From assembly GCA_938009905.1 (NCBI GenBank), contig CALLGK010000045.1, positions 1-53,170 of the forward strand: a stretch of 53,170 nucleotides of DNA. Direction: 5' to 3'. Made by a program: the position numbers and the translations under genes. The DNA comes from an uncultured Acidimicrobiales bacterium (lineage in GTDB: Bacteria; Actinomycetota; Acidimicrobiia; Acidimicrobiales; SZUA-35). A model generated the notes under the pieces. That model ran no database searches, was not told the DNA's origin, and worked only from the letters and a program-made list of their open reading frames with translations. This document shows positions 27,231 to 36,152 of this stretch, piece after piece. Numbering within the stretch: position 1 is the stretch's first letter; the number at the start of each line of letters is the position of its first letter.

Positions 27231-28318
27231 TCGTTGACACCCTTCACCACTTCGAGGTGGTCGCCGTGGTGCTGCAGAATCTGATCAGGAACGGTATCGG
27301 GCGGCAGACCTTGTGCGCTCGTGATCACGGTCTGCCCAGGGGGTAGTGAATTGAGCAGGGCCTTGGCGCGATCGGGATCGAGCTCGGACAGCACGTCGTC
27401 GAGAAGCAGCAACGGCGGCTCTCCCAGCCGTTCTGCGAGGAGCCGATGGCCAGCAAGACGTAGGGCGAGGGCAAGCGTGCGCTGTTCGCCCTGAGAACAC
27501 TCTGTGCGACTGTCAAAGCCATCAACGGTGAGCACGATGTCGTCGCGATGAGGACCGATAGACGTGGTTCCTCGACGCACGTCGTTTTGCCTGGCCGCTT
27601 CAACCGCCTCGGCCATGTGCTCGGTGTCCCACGAACGGTTGTAGTACGCCACCACATCAACCTCGGTGCCGCTCAGCACCCGGTAGGCCTCGGTCGCAAG
27701 CGGCATGAGGTCGACAAGCAGGTTCTCGCGGCGGATGGTGAGGTGCTCACCGGCCGCGGCCAGCTTCTCGTCCCAAACGTCGAGCGTGAGCAGCGAGGCT
27801 TCATCGCCCGACCCTGTCATCTGTCGCAGCAAGGCATTGCGTTGTTTGAGGATGCGATCGAGGTCGGACACCACAGCATCGGCCGGCGGATCAAGGGCAA
27901 CGATCAGATCGTCGACGTACTCGCGGCGTACAGACGGGCCCTCTTTCACAAGTGACAAGTCATCGGGACCGAATACTGTGACCCGCAGTGCTCCCAAGAG
28001 ATCACGGGTGCGCTTGAGCACCTGACGGTTCACCTGAGCCCTCGTTCGACCCTTCGCTAGCTCGAGCTCGATGAGCACCTCGCGATCATCGCGAATGCCC
28101 GTCGCTCGCACGATGGCACGATCGGCTCCCTTGCGGACAAGGCTGTCTGTAGGGGACTTGCGAAACGATTTCAGTGTCGCCAACAACGCAAGCGACTCGA
28201 GCAGGTTTGACTTACCGGCGCCGTTGGGGCCGAGCACCGCGGTGAAGCCAGCATCGAGATCGATCTCGAACTGCTCATAGTTGCGGAAGTCGGTCAGCCA
28301 GACCTTCGTTAGGCGCAC
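27227..28318 (-). CDS. recF: DNA replication/repair protein RecF
   Basis: A 363-residue SMC-like ATPase. It starts MRLTKVWLTDFRNYEQFEID and has Walker A GPNGAGKSNLLESL (about 31-44), signature QGEQRTLALALRLA and Walker B PLLLLDDVLSELD. RecF with RecO/RecR loads RecA at gaps. It lies downstream of dnaN by about 50 bp and overlaps the DUF721 gene. Confidence 0.96.
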   Translation of the reverse strand: MRLTKVWLTDFRNYEQFEIDLDAGFTAVLGPNGAGKSNLLESLALLATLKSFRKSPTDSLVRKGADRAIVRATGIRDDREVLIELELAKGRTRAQVNRQVLKRTRDLLGALRVTVFGPDDLSLVKEGPSVRREYVDDLIVALDPPADAVVSDLDRILKQRNALLRQMTGSGDEASLLTLDVWDEKLAAAGEHLTIRRENLLVDLMPLATEAYRVLSGTEVDVVAYYNRSWDTEHMAEAVEAARQNDVRRGTTSIGPHRDDIVLTVDGFDSRTECSQGEQRTLALALRLAGHRLLAERLGEPPLLLLDDVLSELDPDRAKALLNSLPPGQTVITSAQGLPPDTVPDQILQHHGDHLEVVKGVNE

Positions 28319-28367
28319 CGCGAACCTGCCGCGTGCTGCACGTGGCCCAGTGGGCCGTACAGACCGA

Positions 28368-29459
28368 TCAGGAGACCCGGACGGGCATCAGCAGGTACAG
28401 GAACTCGTCGTCGCCAGCCATGCGAACGAGTGCTGGTTTCAGCTCGTCGATCGTCGACAAGGTGATCTGCTCGCTCGAGGTGACCTCTGCTCCTTCGAGG
28501 AGGTACTGCGGGTTGAACGCCACGGTGAGCGGCGAGCCCTCGTACGTACCCTCGACGGCCTCGCGGGCGGTACCGACGTCTTGGGTGACCGCGACGAGTT
28601 CGACGCCAGAGTCAGACATCTCAAGCCGCACCGGCGTTGCCTCGCGGGCCAGCAGCTTCACGCGGCGAAGGGCATCAAGCAGTTCGGACCGCTCAACCGT
28701 GAGCACGTTGGGGTGCTCGTCTGGAATCAGACCGCGATAGTTCGGGAACTCACCTTCGATCAACCGTGTGATGAGCTTGACGGCTCCGACCTCGAACGAC
28801 GCCTCGCGCTCGCCAAGGCGTAACTGCACGTCATCGCCGCCACCGAGAATTCGGTTGAGCTCATTGAGAGCTCGCGACGGAATGAGCACCGACTGGCCCT
28901 CGTCGAGGATCGAAGCCCCTGGTACGTCGCGCATCGACAGCCGGTAGGAGTCGGTGGCAACCAGGCGGAGCCCGCCGGACTCGGCGGCCAACAACACACC
29001 GGTGAGAATCGGGCGAGAATCGTCTGAGCTCGCAGCCGGGATCACCTGCTTGAGGGCCTCGGCCAACATGTCTGATGACAGCGACACGGACTCTTCCGGC
29101 AACCCGGCAATCTGCGGGAACTCGTCGCCGGCGATCAAACGGATGCTGAAATCACTTCGGCCAGCCGAGATGCTGAGCTCGTCAGCTTCGGCCGCCAACG
29201 ACACCGCGCCGGGCTCGAGCGCCTTGACGATGTCAGACGCCAGTCGAGCAGGAATGATGGCCACACCATCGGCCTCACCTGAGACCGTGACAGTCACATT
29301 GATCGTTAGGTCGAGATCGCTGCCGGTGAGGCTCAGCTGGTCACCGACCAACTCAGCCCGCACGCCAGACAGGCCGGGTAGACCACCCCGCCCACTTACA
29401 GCTCGGCTCGCAGTGCCGAGGGCATCGACCAATACATCTCGTTCGCAACGGAACTTCAC
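28368..29459 (-). CDS. dnaN: DNA polymerase III beta sliding clamp
   Basis: Starting at GTG 29459 (KFRCERDVLVDALGTASRAV) gives 363 residues. GGGAG lies about 10 nt upstream of that codon. The frame is open to 29540 but the extra residues run into the origin and are not clamp-like. Three clamp folds are evident, ending MAGDDEFLYLLMPVRVS with the conserved MPVR end near the partner-binding pocket. A 40-nt piece of this gene (29327-29366) recurs at 36113-36152. Confidence 0.96.
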   Translation of the reverse strand: MKFRCERDVLVDALGTASRAVSGRGGLPGLSGVRAELVGDQLSLTGSDLDLTINVTVTVSGEADGVAIIPARLASDIVKALEPGAVSLAAEADELSISAGRSDFSIRLIAGDEFPQIAGLPEESVSLSSDMLAEALKQVIPAASSDDSRPILTGVLLAAESGGLRLVATDSYRLSMRDVPGASILDEGQSVLIPSRALNELNRILGGGDDVQLRLGEREASFEVGAVKLITRLIEGEFPNYRGLIPDEHPNVLTVERSELLDALRRVKLLAREATPVRLEMSDSGVELVAVTQDVGTAREAVEGTYEGSPLTVAFNPQYLLEGAEVTSSEQITLSTIDELKPALVRMAGDDEFLYLLMPVRVS

Positions 29460-29786
29460 CGCTGGTTCTCCCGGGTTGGAATGTCGTGACGGGCGTCCAC
29501 GCTTCGGCTCAGTTGAGCCTGTCCGCAGGGTTGTCCGCAATAACCATCTTCTTTTTGTCTAATCAGATGGTGGTAGTAGTAGGACCTGTGGATTGTGGAT
29601 GAGCCGACATTGTGCCTGGTCAGACCGGCTCTTGCTGTCCACCGCGCCGGGTGGACGATCCCCAGACCGTTCATGGTCCTGCTTGTTGGCTGGGGATGAG
29701 AAGTGTGACGTCCACCAGTTGTCCCGGCGTGACGCACAGGCTTTCCCACAATCGTTGTTCGCAGGTCGGCGAGGCTCACGGCGCGC
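29460..29786. other. oriC: Replication origin (oriC) between dnaN and dnaA
   Basis: This 327-bp gap holds no gene. It contains a T-rich unwinding candidate (about 29550-29566), the trinucleotide run TAGTAGTAG (29574-29582), a GACC spacer and two overlapping DnaA boxes, TGTGGATTG (29587-29595) and TGTGGATGA (29594-29602). The order trio-GC spacer-boxes matches the basal unwinding system described for B. subtilis. More degenerate boxes occur, such as TTGTCCGCA at about 29540 and TTCCCACAA at about 29745. The dnaA-dnaN location of oriC is usual in actinobacteria. Confidence 0.8.
29574..29602 (+). promoter_or_regulatory. DnaA-trio plus two DnaA boxes
   Basis: TAGTAGTAG followed by GACC and two adjacent TGTGGAT cores forms a compact DnaA loading site. 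The trio polarity (5'-TAG repeats upstream of TGTGGATnn) is the one used for single-strand capture by DnaA. This assignment is by pattern. Confidence 0.6.
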
Positions 29787-31247
29787 TCACTCCCCCGACT
29801 GCGCCGTGCTGCGCACGGTCTTCTCGAGCTCGGTGACCTGGTCGTAGATGACCGTGCGCTCTTTCATGAGCGCACCGATCTTGTCGCACGCATGCATCAC
29901 GGTGGTGTGATCACGGCCGCCGAACTCTCGGGCAATAGCTGGGTAGCTGTGGTCGGTGAGTTCCCTCGACACAAACATGGCCATCTGGCGAGCAATCACC
30001 AGTGGGCGACGACGCGACTTGCCCGTGAGGTCGGTGATGTCGAAGCCGAACTGCTCGGACGTTGCTTCGAGAATCATGGCGACGGTGATCGGGCGGGGCT
30101 TGCGGTCGGCGATGAAGTCCCGAAGGATTCGCTCGGCAAGCTCGCGTGTCATCGCTTGTGAGTTGAGGTTGGCGAAGGCCGTGACCTTGTTCAGTGCACC
30201 TTCGAGCTCGCGAATGTTGCTCGTGATGTTTGAGGCGATGAATTCGGAGACCTCATTGGGCAGGAAGTAGCCGTCACGGTCTGCCTTCTTGCTCAGAATC
30301 GCCATTCGAGTATCGATGTCTGGGGGCTGAATATCGGTAAGCAGCCCCATCATGAAGCGACTGCGGAGGCGATCCTCGAGCGTCGGAATGGCGTCTGGTG
30401 GTCGGTCGGATGACAGCACGATCTGGCGGCCGGTGCTGTAGAGATCGTTGAACGTGTGGAAGAACTCTTCCTGGAGGCCATCGCGGCCAGCGATGAACTG
30501 AATGTCATCGATGAGCAGCACGTCGATCTGGCGATACCGCCGCTTGAACTCGTTTGACTCGTTCTGACGAATCGAATCGACGAACTCATTCAGGAAGGTC
30601 TCGGTGGAGACGTACTTCACTGAGCGGTTCGGATAGACGTCGTTGACGAAGTGTTCGATGGCCTTGAGCAAGTGCGTCTTGCCGAGTCCAGCGCCGCCGT
30701 AGATGAAAAGCGGGTTGTAGGCATCACCTGGCTTTTCGGCGACGGCAAGGGCAGCGGCGTGCGCAAAGCGGTTTGAACCGCCGATCACGAAGCTGTCGAA
30801 GCTGTACCGATCAGTGAGGTCAAACCCGGGATTGACTGTGCTGGCCGGCGTTGTCGCTTCCGTGGGCTGAGACGACTCGGGAAACACGACGTCGATGTCA
30901 TCGGTCGCTCCCCCACCGGACAGGTCGATCTGGCCGCTGTCGACGTTGACCACCGGGGCGTCTACGTCTACGTCGTCGAACAACGTCGGGTTGGCCAGGG
31001 TTTCGAATTCAACGGCGATCGCGGAGCCTGTGGCGTCTGCGAGTGCCTCTTCGATGAGAGGACGAAATCGGCCGTCGAGCTTGTCACGAACAATGCCATT
31101 CGGGGCCGAGAGCACGATCGACGTGTCGGTGCTGCGAATCGGCGCCACCGAGGCAAACGTGCTTTGCCAGACGCCTTCAGACACCTGGGCCTTAATGAGA
31201 CCCAGAGCTTGGTTCCACACGTCTGTTTCCTGCAGTGATCCGCTCAT
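29787..31247 (-). CDS. dnaA: Chromosomal replication initiator DnaA
   Basis: A 486-residue DnaA. Domain I is VWNQALGLIKAQVSEGVWQS. An acidic linker follows (about 100-150). The AAA+ domain has FVIGGSNRFAHAAALAVAE, Walker A GGAGLGKTHLLKAI, Walker B VLLIDDIQFIAG and sensor RLRSRFMMGLLTDI. Domain IV ends with the DNA-binding signature REFGGRDHTTVMHACDKI. It binds the boxes on both flanks. The upstream gap contains a perfect TTGTCCACA, consistent with autoregulation. Confidence 0.98.
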   Translation of the reverse strand: MSGSLQETDVWNQALGLIKAQVSEGVWQSTFASVAPIRSTDTSIVLSAPNGIVRDKLDGRFRPLIEEALADATGSAIAVEFETLANPTLFDDVDVDAPVVNVDSGQIDLSGGGATDDIDVVFPESSQPTEATTPASTVNPGFDLTDRYSFDSFVIGGSNRFAHAAALAVAEKPGDAYNPLFIYGGAGLGKTHLLKAIEHFVNDVYPNRSVKYVSTETFLNEFVDSIRQNESNEFKRRYRQIDVLLIDDIQFIAGRDGLQEEFFHTFNDLYSTGRQIVLSSDRPPDAIPTLEDRLRSRFMMGLLTDIQPPDIDTRMAILSKKADRDGYFLPNEVSEFIASNITSNIRELEGALNKVTAFANLNSQAMTRELAERILRDFIADRKPRPITVAMILEATSEQFGFDITDLTGKSRRRPLVIARQMAMFVSRELTDHSYPAIAREFGGRDHTTVMHACDKIGALMKERTVIYDQVTELEKTVRSTAQSGE

Positions 31248-31427
31248 CCGCTCGTCACCGCGAGAATTCGTGGTTGTTCGACTGATTGGGAGGCGTAGGC
31301 GTGTTCTGTCTGCTGCCGTTTTTCCACCGCTAACTCTTCCTCGCCCGGGCTGGTGCGTTGCGCTTTTTCGGGACAGCGGTGGTGCCGCCGTGCACGGAAG
31401 AACCGACTGTCCCCACTTCCCACAACG

Positions 31428-31436
31428 TTGTCCACA
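31428..31436 (+). promoter_or_regulatory. DnaA box (TTGTCCACA)
   Basis: An exact match to the actinobacterial DnaA-box consensus about 180 bp upstream of dnaA. It is the best single box in the window. Confidence 0.8.
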
Positions 31437-31475
31437 ACGCAGACCCCATCATCTAACAGCCTGGTGAATTCGCAC

Positions 31476-31491
31476 TGTTTCACGTGACGAC
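31476..31491. promoter_or_regulatory. Degenerate parS site near dnaA
   Basis: TGTTTCACGTGA matches the first 12 bases of the parS consensus TGTTTCACGTGAAACA; the last four differ. It may be a weak ParB site or a relic. Confidence 0.4.
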
Positions 31492-31888
31492 TGATCGTGA
31501 CGCTTCGACAGTTTGAGCTTCGCCAGGCGTCAGAAGCGGGCGCTCCGTGACGGACCTGTTGCGGGAGAGGGCAACCTAGCAGCGACTCGTTTGCCCTGCA
31601 CCCGAGACTGTGGAAAAGGTCACGACAGCCCGATTATGTGGGTTTTCGGGCTCTTGCTCGTCGAATTGACGTCGTGGGCACGATTGTTCGGTCGATTCTG
31701 GCGATCAGGAGCACGAGAACGGCAGAGTGCACTGATAGTCTTGTTCCGCTGCCCTGGCCGCCGCTGAGTTGTTGAACACGATCCACACCTCATGCTCCGG
31801 ACGGCCCCCAGCAGATGTCATGCAGCGAATGTCGTGCCGCAAATAACTTGCCAGAGTTGCTTGGCGTCGCGACGACGAGGAGTGAGAG

Positions 31889-32023
31889 ATGAAGCGCACA
31901 TTTCAACCCAATGGCCGTAAGCGGTCGATGAAGCATGGCTTTCGGGCCCGCAAATCAACTCGAGGTGGACGAGCCGTGCTGCGGTCGCGCCGCCTGAAGG
32001 GTCGCCACAAGCTGAGCGCCTGA
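31889..32023 (+). CDS. rpmH: 50S ribosomal protein L34
   Basis: A 44-residue L34 starting at ATG 31889 with AGGAGTGAGAG just upstream. It reads [20 protein letters not shown] and continues [20 protein letters not shown] to KLSA. It is first in the conserved rpmH-rnpA-yidD-yidC-jag-rsmG run. Confidence 0.98.
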   Translation: MKRTFQPNGRKRSMKHGFRARKSTRGGRAVLRSRRLKGRHKLSA

Positions 32024-32029
32024 GGGACG

Positions 32030-32458
32030 GTGTCTCTCACGCCAACCGCTCTCGATCTGGCGCAACCCACCACTCGCGCCGTTGTTTCTGCGCTCCGCAG
32101 CGAACAGCGTGTCTCAGTCGGCGGACGCCGGTCGCCTTTGCGTCTGACCTACGTGTCAGACGCTTTCGTGCGCCTGGATGCCGGAACATCAGCGGGCGTG
32201 CAGCCAATACGTGACCATAGATTATGTTTTGCCATTGGTCGTCATGTTGGCAACGCGGTCCTCAGAAACCGCTGTCGGCGTCGTGTTCGGGCCGCCTTTG
32301 GCGACGTGGTGCGCGATCGAGATGTTCCGGAAGGCGGCTTTCTGTTTCGACCTACCGCAGCGATCGCAACCATGCCGTTCGACTCGTTGGTTGAGCTCGT
32401 CACATCGCTGATCGACGAACTCCACAAGAAGCTTGTTCCTGCAGGGAGTCCCTTGTGA
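32030..32458 (+). CDS. rnpA: Ribonuclease P protein component
   Basis: A 142-residue basic protein, GTG start 7 bases after rpmH. The RnpA signature is [20 protein letters not shown], with the RNR motif that contacts P RNA. It is somewhat longer than the E. coli protein (119 aa), with a polar N-terminus. It processes tRNA 5' ends with the RNase P RNA, which is not in this window. Its stop overlaps the yidD start. Confidence 0.95.
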   Translation: MSLTPTALDLAQPTTRAVVSALRSEQRVSVGGRRSPLRLTYVSDAFVRLDAGTSAGVQPIRDHRLCFAIGRHVGNAVLRNRCRRRVRAAFGDVVRDRDVPEGGFLFRPTAAIATMPFDSLVELVTSLIDELHKKLVPAGSPL

Positions 32459-32775
32459 GTGCACCATCAGATATCGACCAGCCTGTCCAAGAGACTCCGG
32501 ATGTTGACGAAACAACATGCGACCACACACACTCGACGCAAAGTGACGAGTCGTCTCTCTCTGTGCGAATTCTGCTTCGTTTGCTCTCGTGGTATCAGTT
32601 GACGTCAGTCATTCGACGCCCTCGTTGCCGCTACATTCCTACCTGTTCTCACTATGCAGTCGAGGCCATTTCCCTGCACGGTGCACCCCGCGGAAGTTGG
32701 CTTGCGCTCAAGCGCTTGAGCCGATGCCAACCATTTGGCTCCTTTGGTTTCGACCCCGTCCCCGGATCGGAGTGA
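32455..32775 (+). CDS. yidD: Membrane protein insertion efficiency factor YidD
   Basis: A 106-residue protein, GTG start overlapping the rnpA stop. After a polar 37-residue extension comes the YidD core: [59 protein letters not shown]. The conserved Cys residues are kept. It assists insertion of membrane proteins with YidC, encoded next. Confidence 0.95.
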   Translation: MSAPSDIDQPVQETPDVDETTCDHTHSTQSDESSLSVRILLRLLSWYQLTSVIRRPRCRYIPTCSHYAVEAISLHGAPRGSWLALKRLSRCQPFGSFGFDPVPGSE

Positions 32776-32778
32776 TCC

Positions 32779-33933
32779 ATGTTTGATTTCATTGCTCAGG
32801 TACTCGCCTGGTTCTACCAACTGCCAGTCGTTGGCGGGAGCTATGGCATCGCCATCATCTTGCTGACGCTCACCGTGATGGTTCTGTTGATGCCGCTGAC
32901 ACTGAAGGCGACTCGGTCGACCATCAAGATGCAGCAGCTCCAACCGGAGATGAAGCGCGTCCAGAAGGATTACAAGGACGATCGCGAAGAAATGAACAAG
33001 CAGCTCATGGCGCTCTACTCAGAGCACGGGATCAATCCCGTTGGTGGCTGTATTCCTATGCTGGCTCAGCTGCCGGTCTTCCTGGTCCTCTTCCGCGTGT
33101 TGCAGGGTCTCACGCGACGGGTATCAGAACGCCCCTACTTCAATTCCGCAAACGCTCTTCGTGACGGCCCGCCGATCGACTCGCAGTCGTTCGATCCGAG
33201 GTACGTCGCGACCGACAGCGAGCTGTATCAGGATCTCTCGCAAACCGACGAGATGACCTTCGGTCCGTTCGACTTGGCTGCACAAGCTGGCGATCTGGTG
33301 CAAAGCAACTTCCTGAAGGCCATCCCTTACCTCATTCTGATTGCCTTCGTTGTCGCCTCGAGCTACTACCAGCAACGGCAAGTCTCGGCCCGCCGGGGAC
33401 CAGACAACTCAAACAGCCCGATGAACCAGCAGCAACAGATTCTGTTGCGGGTGCTTCCCTTGATGACAGGAATCTGGTCGTTCTTCTTCCCGGCCGGTCT
33501 CGTCGTCTACTGGGCGACGTCAAACCTTTTCCGCATCGGACAGCAATCCTACATCACGCGCCAGATCTATGAGCGTGAGGGTGCAACCGAGAAGCTGGCT
33601 GAGGCACGCAAGAAGGCTGAGCTCGAAGAGAAGAAAAAGGGCAAGGGCAAGAAGAGTGGAGATGCGGCCGACGCAAAGAACGGCTCGTCCAAGGACAGCT
33701 CGCAGAAGAACGGCGCGAAGAACAAGAACAAGAACGCCAAGAAGAACGGATCGCAGAACGGTGACAGCGAGCCCGATCGCGAACTGACAAAGGCCGAGAA
33801 GAACAACGAGGCGTGGAAGGCCCAGCGGGCGAAGGCTGCGAAGAAGAAGCGGTCATCGTCAACACCGGGCACCTCGAGTCGGGTGACTCCGAAGGGAACC
33901 GCGCCAAGTCGATCGAAGAAGAAGAAAAAGTAG
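32779..33933 (+). CDS. yidC: Membrane protein insertase YidC/Oxa1
   Basis: A 384-residue insertase without the large periplasmic domain of Gram-negative YidC. A first helix around 15-40 is followed by the cytoplasmic hairpin (KATRSTIKMQQLQPEMKRVQ, DDREEMNKQLMALYSEHGIN) and NPVGGCIPMLAQLPVFLVLF. Later helices include LPLMTGIWSFFFPAGLVVYW. The last roughly 115 residues are a Lys/Ala/Ser-rich tail, common in actinobacterial YidC and thought to contact ribosomes. Confidence 0.96.
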   Translation: MFDFIAQVLAWFYQLPVVGGSYGIAIILLTLTVMVLLMPLTLKATRSTIKMQQLQPEMKRVQKDYKDDREEMNKQLMALYSEHGINPVGGCIPMLAQLPVFLVLFRVLQGLTRRVSERPYFNSANALRDGPPIDSQSFDPRYVATDSELYQDLSQTDEMTFGPFDLAAQAGDLVQSNFLKAIPYLILIAFVVASSYYQQRQVSARRGPDNSNSPMNQQQQILLRVLPLMTGIWSFFFPAGLVVYWATSNLFRIGQQSYITRQIYEREGATEKLAEARKKAELEEKKKGKGKKSGDAADAKNGSSKDSSQKNGAKNKNKNAKKNGSQNGDSEPDRELTKAEKNNEAWKAQRAKAAKKKRSSSTPGTSSRVTPKGTAPSRSKKKKK

Positions 33934-34003
33934 ACCGTTCGCACGTAGCGAATAGGAACGACGAATCCGGCTGACGTGCCGGCTCGAGATGAAAGAGGCC
34001 ACT

Positions 34004-35029
34004 GTGGAGTGGGTTGAGACAACCGCCAAATCGATTGAAGAAGCCAAGGATCTGGCTCTCGACAAGATCGGGGTCGATACGAGCGAAGCTGAGTTCGAGA
34101 TTCTCGAGGAGCCGCGCCAAGGCTTGTTTGGGCGCACCAGGGGACAAGCTCGGGTGCGAGCCCGGGTTGCCCCGAAGGCACCACGCGCCAAGGAAGAGCG
34201 CGGCCGACGCCGTCGGAAATCCGGTGGCGGTGAGAAGGGCGGCAACAAGGGTCGCAACAACAAGGCCAACAACGAAGACCCCTGTGGCGCTAACCAGGGC
34301 GACGGTGCAGCGGACGCTGCTGATCAAGCAAGCGATGGTGGTGACAACCAGCGACGCGATGGCGGTGGCCGTAAGAACGGTGGCCGCAAAGGAACCAACA
34401 AGAAGTCGAATCGTGGGGGATCGGGCGACCGGTCTCAGAGAGGCAACAACATGAAGTCAGATGCGCCAGAGTCGTCACTTGAGGAAGTACAGGCTTGCGT
34501 CTCGGGCTTCCTTACCGGGCTGACCGGAGCCTTTGGCTTCGATGATGCACCGGTCGAAATCGATACGTCGAATGACGAGGTGTATGCGCAAATCCAAGGT
34601 AAGCACGGCTTGCTCCTTGGTCCGAAGGCTCGCACGCTCGATGCTATTCAGGAACTCACTCGCATCACCGCCCAACGGACGGCGCCCTCATCGATTCGCA
34701 TCAAGGTCGACGTCGGTGGCTATCGCGAACAACGGGGCGTCGCCCTGGCCCAATTCGCTCAGAAGGCCGCAGCGAAGGCGATCGACGAGCAGGTCGAGGT
34801 TGTGCTCGAGCCAATGTCGCCACCTGATCGCAAGATCGTCCACGATGCGCTCAACGACGTGGAGGGTGTGTCGACTCGATCAGCAGGTGCCGATCCTCGA
34901 CGCCGAGTGATCGTCGTACCCGATGAGGCACCGGCTGATGCCGATGCTGACGCAGCGAGTGCCGACACCGCAGACGCCGACGTTGCTGATGACAGCACCG
35001 ACGTGGATGCTGGAGAAGACGCTGACTGA
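34004..35029 (+). CDS. jag: Jag/KhpB RNA-binding protein
   Basis: Starting at GTG 34004 (VEWVETTAKSIEEAKDLALD) gives 341 residues; AAAGAGG lies 6 nt upstream, so this start is preferred to the ATG at 33989. An N-terminal Jag domain (FEILEEPRQGLFGRTRGQAR), a long Gly/Asn/Lys/Arg-rich linker (about 65-150), a KH-like segment (DEVYAQIQGKHGLLLGPKAR, TLDAIQEL) and an R3H domain (QFAQKAAAKAIDEQ, SPPDRKIVHDAL) follow. The C-terminus is an acidic Ala/Asp tail. It is an RNA-binding regulator tied to envelope growth in Gram-positives. Confidence 0.92.
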   Translation: MEWVETTAKSIEEAKDLALDKIGVDTSEAEFEILEEPRQGLFGRTRGQARVRARVAPKAPRAKEERGRRRRKSGGGEKGGNKGRNNKANNEDPCGANQGDGAADAADQASDGGDNQRRDGGGRKNGGRKGTNKKSNRGGSGDRSQRGNNMKSDAPESSLEEVQACVSGFLTGLTGAFGFDDAPVEIDTSNDEVYAQIQGKHGLLLGPKARTLDAIQELTRITAQRTAPSSIRIKVDVGGYREQRGVALAQFAQKAAAKAIDEQVEVVLEPMSPPDRKIVHDALNDVEGVSTRSAGADPRRRVIVVPDEAPADADADAASADTADADVADDSTDVDAGEDAD

Positions 35030-35624
35030 CAACGGACTTCACTCCGTTCTTGAACGGGCCCGGGCCGTGGGATTCCTCGGCCCGGGCCCGTTGTCTGTTC
35101 ACGCTGAGCACGCAGCTCAGTATGCGGAGCGAATCCCGGCGACGGCCGCCACGGTGCTCGACATCGGTTCTGGTGGCGGCCTGCCCGGACTGCCGATCGC
35201 GCTGTCGCGTCCTGAACTTCAGGTCACGCTGTTGGACGCGGCGCAACGTCGAACGGCCTTTCTTCTTTGGGCGACAACCGAGCTCGAACTTGAGGATCGG
35301 GTCACGGTTCTGACCGGTCGAGCCGAACACTTTGGTCAGGCTGAAGAGACCCGGCGCCGGTTTGATGTTGTTGTCAGTCGTGGCTTCGGTCCCCCAGCCG
35401 CGACGTTGGAATGTGCCGCTGGACTGGTTCGCACCGGTGGCCACATCTTGGTGTCCGAACCCCCCGAAGGTCGTCGTTGGCCGGTCGACGAGCTTGCACT
35501 TGTTGGTCTCCGAGTTGTCGTCAACGACGGTCCAATTGCGGTCTTCGAAGCGAATCAGGATCTGGTCGAGACGTATCCCAGATCGGCCAAGGCGATGAAG
35601 CGCCAGCCACTCTTTGAGCTCTGA
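35007..35624 (+). CDS. rsmG: 16S rRNA (guanine-N7)-methyltransferase RsmG
   Basis: From ATG 35007 it has 205 residues and overlaps the end of jag by 23 bases. The frame is open to 34923 but that part is the acidic tail of jag read out of frame. SAM-binding motif VLDIGSGGGLPGLPIAL and the later DVVVSRGFGPPAATLECA segment are typical of RsmG/GidB, which methylates G527 of 16S rRNA near the decoding site. Confidence 0.94.
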   Translation: MLEKTLTDNGLHSVLERARAVGFLGPGPLSVHAEHAAQYAERIPATAATVLDIGSGGGLPGLPIALSRPELQVTLLDAAQRRTAFLLWATTELELEDRVTVLTGRAEHFGQAEETRRRFDVVVSRGFGPPAATLECAAGLVRTGGHILVSEPPEGRRWPVDELALVGLRVVVNDGPIAVFEANQDLVETYPRSAKAMKRQPLFEL

Positions 35625-35650
35625 GAGTTCTTGACCGCTTGGGCTGACGG

Positions 35651-35666
35651 CGTTTCACGTGAAACA
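35651..35666. promoter_or_regulatory. parS: parS site 1
   Basis: CGTTTCACGTGAAACA matches 15 of 16 positions of the parS consensus TGTTTCACGTGAAACA, just after the rsmG stop. It should be a ParB nucleation site. Confidence 0.9.
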
Positions 35667-36112
35667 TTTCGAGGCTGTCGGCAGTTGTGCCTGGCCTCTG
35701 CGTAGGACCACATCGAGCCATCAGGCTGGTCGGCAGAATGGATGTCTCGAAGCACTCGCCCTTGCATCGCTAGGTCCTCTTGGATGGCAAGGAATCCGAC
35801 TCGTCTTGACCAGTGGCGCCAGCTGGACGCCACGGACTTGGTTTGACGAACCCGGACGGGTGAGGACGCGGCCATGAAGAATACGTCGCCGGACATGCCA
35901 TCCCGACCGCAATCGACATCGTCGAGTCGGCTCGCTCACTCCCGTACAGAAGCGCAGCGCGCCACCTCGAACGACGGGCCGAAGGATGATTGAGCCGAGC
36001 CCGGCTGACGCGGCATCACTTCGGTCGAAGTCTCCAGCGAGAGGCCACCCAGACCGAGCATCGCGTCCGTGGTCGGTGGCGGCTAGCGACGTGTCTCGAG
36101 CGGGACCGTGGT

Positions 36113-36152
36113 TGAGGCTCAGCTGATCACCGACCAACTCAGTCCGCACGCC
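36113..36152 (-). repeat. 40-nt near copy of dnaN
   Basis: This segment is 38/40 identical to 29327-29366 inside dnaN and in the same orientation, encoding the same GVR(A/T)ELVGDQLSL stretch. Similarity beyond it is weak. It is probably a remnant of a duplicated clamp gene or a small conversion tract. Confidence 0.7.

Larger units (their letters stand above)
31248..31888. other. dnaA-rpmH intergenic region with DnaA boxes and a parS half-site
   Basis: This 641-bp gap between divergent dnaA and rpmH shows no convincing gene. It holds TTTTCCACC (31320-31328), TTCCCACA (31417-31424), the exact actinobacterial box TTGTCCACA (31428-31436) and TGTGGAAAA (31609-31617). TGTTTCACGTGACGAC (31476-31491) matches 12 of 16 parS positions. 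It should hold the dnaA promoter and the rpmH operon promoter, and may be an auxiliary part of the origin. Confidence 0.7.

Noticed and set aside
31513-31767. 84-aa ORF between dnaA and rpmH
   Set aside because: No recognisable protein; it overlaps DnaA-box DNA and lacks start signals.
33554-34327. 257-aa minus-strand ORF opposite yidC/jag
   Set aside because: Ser/Arg-rich reverse of the Lys-rich YidC tail and Jag linker; no homology.
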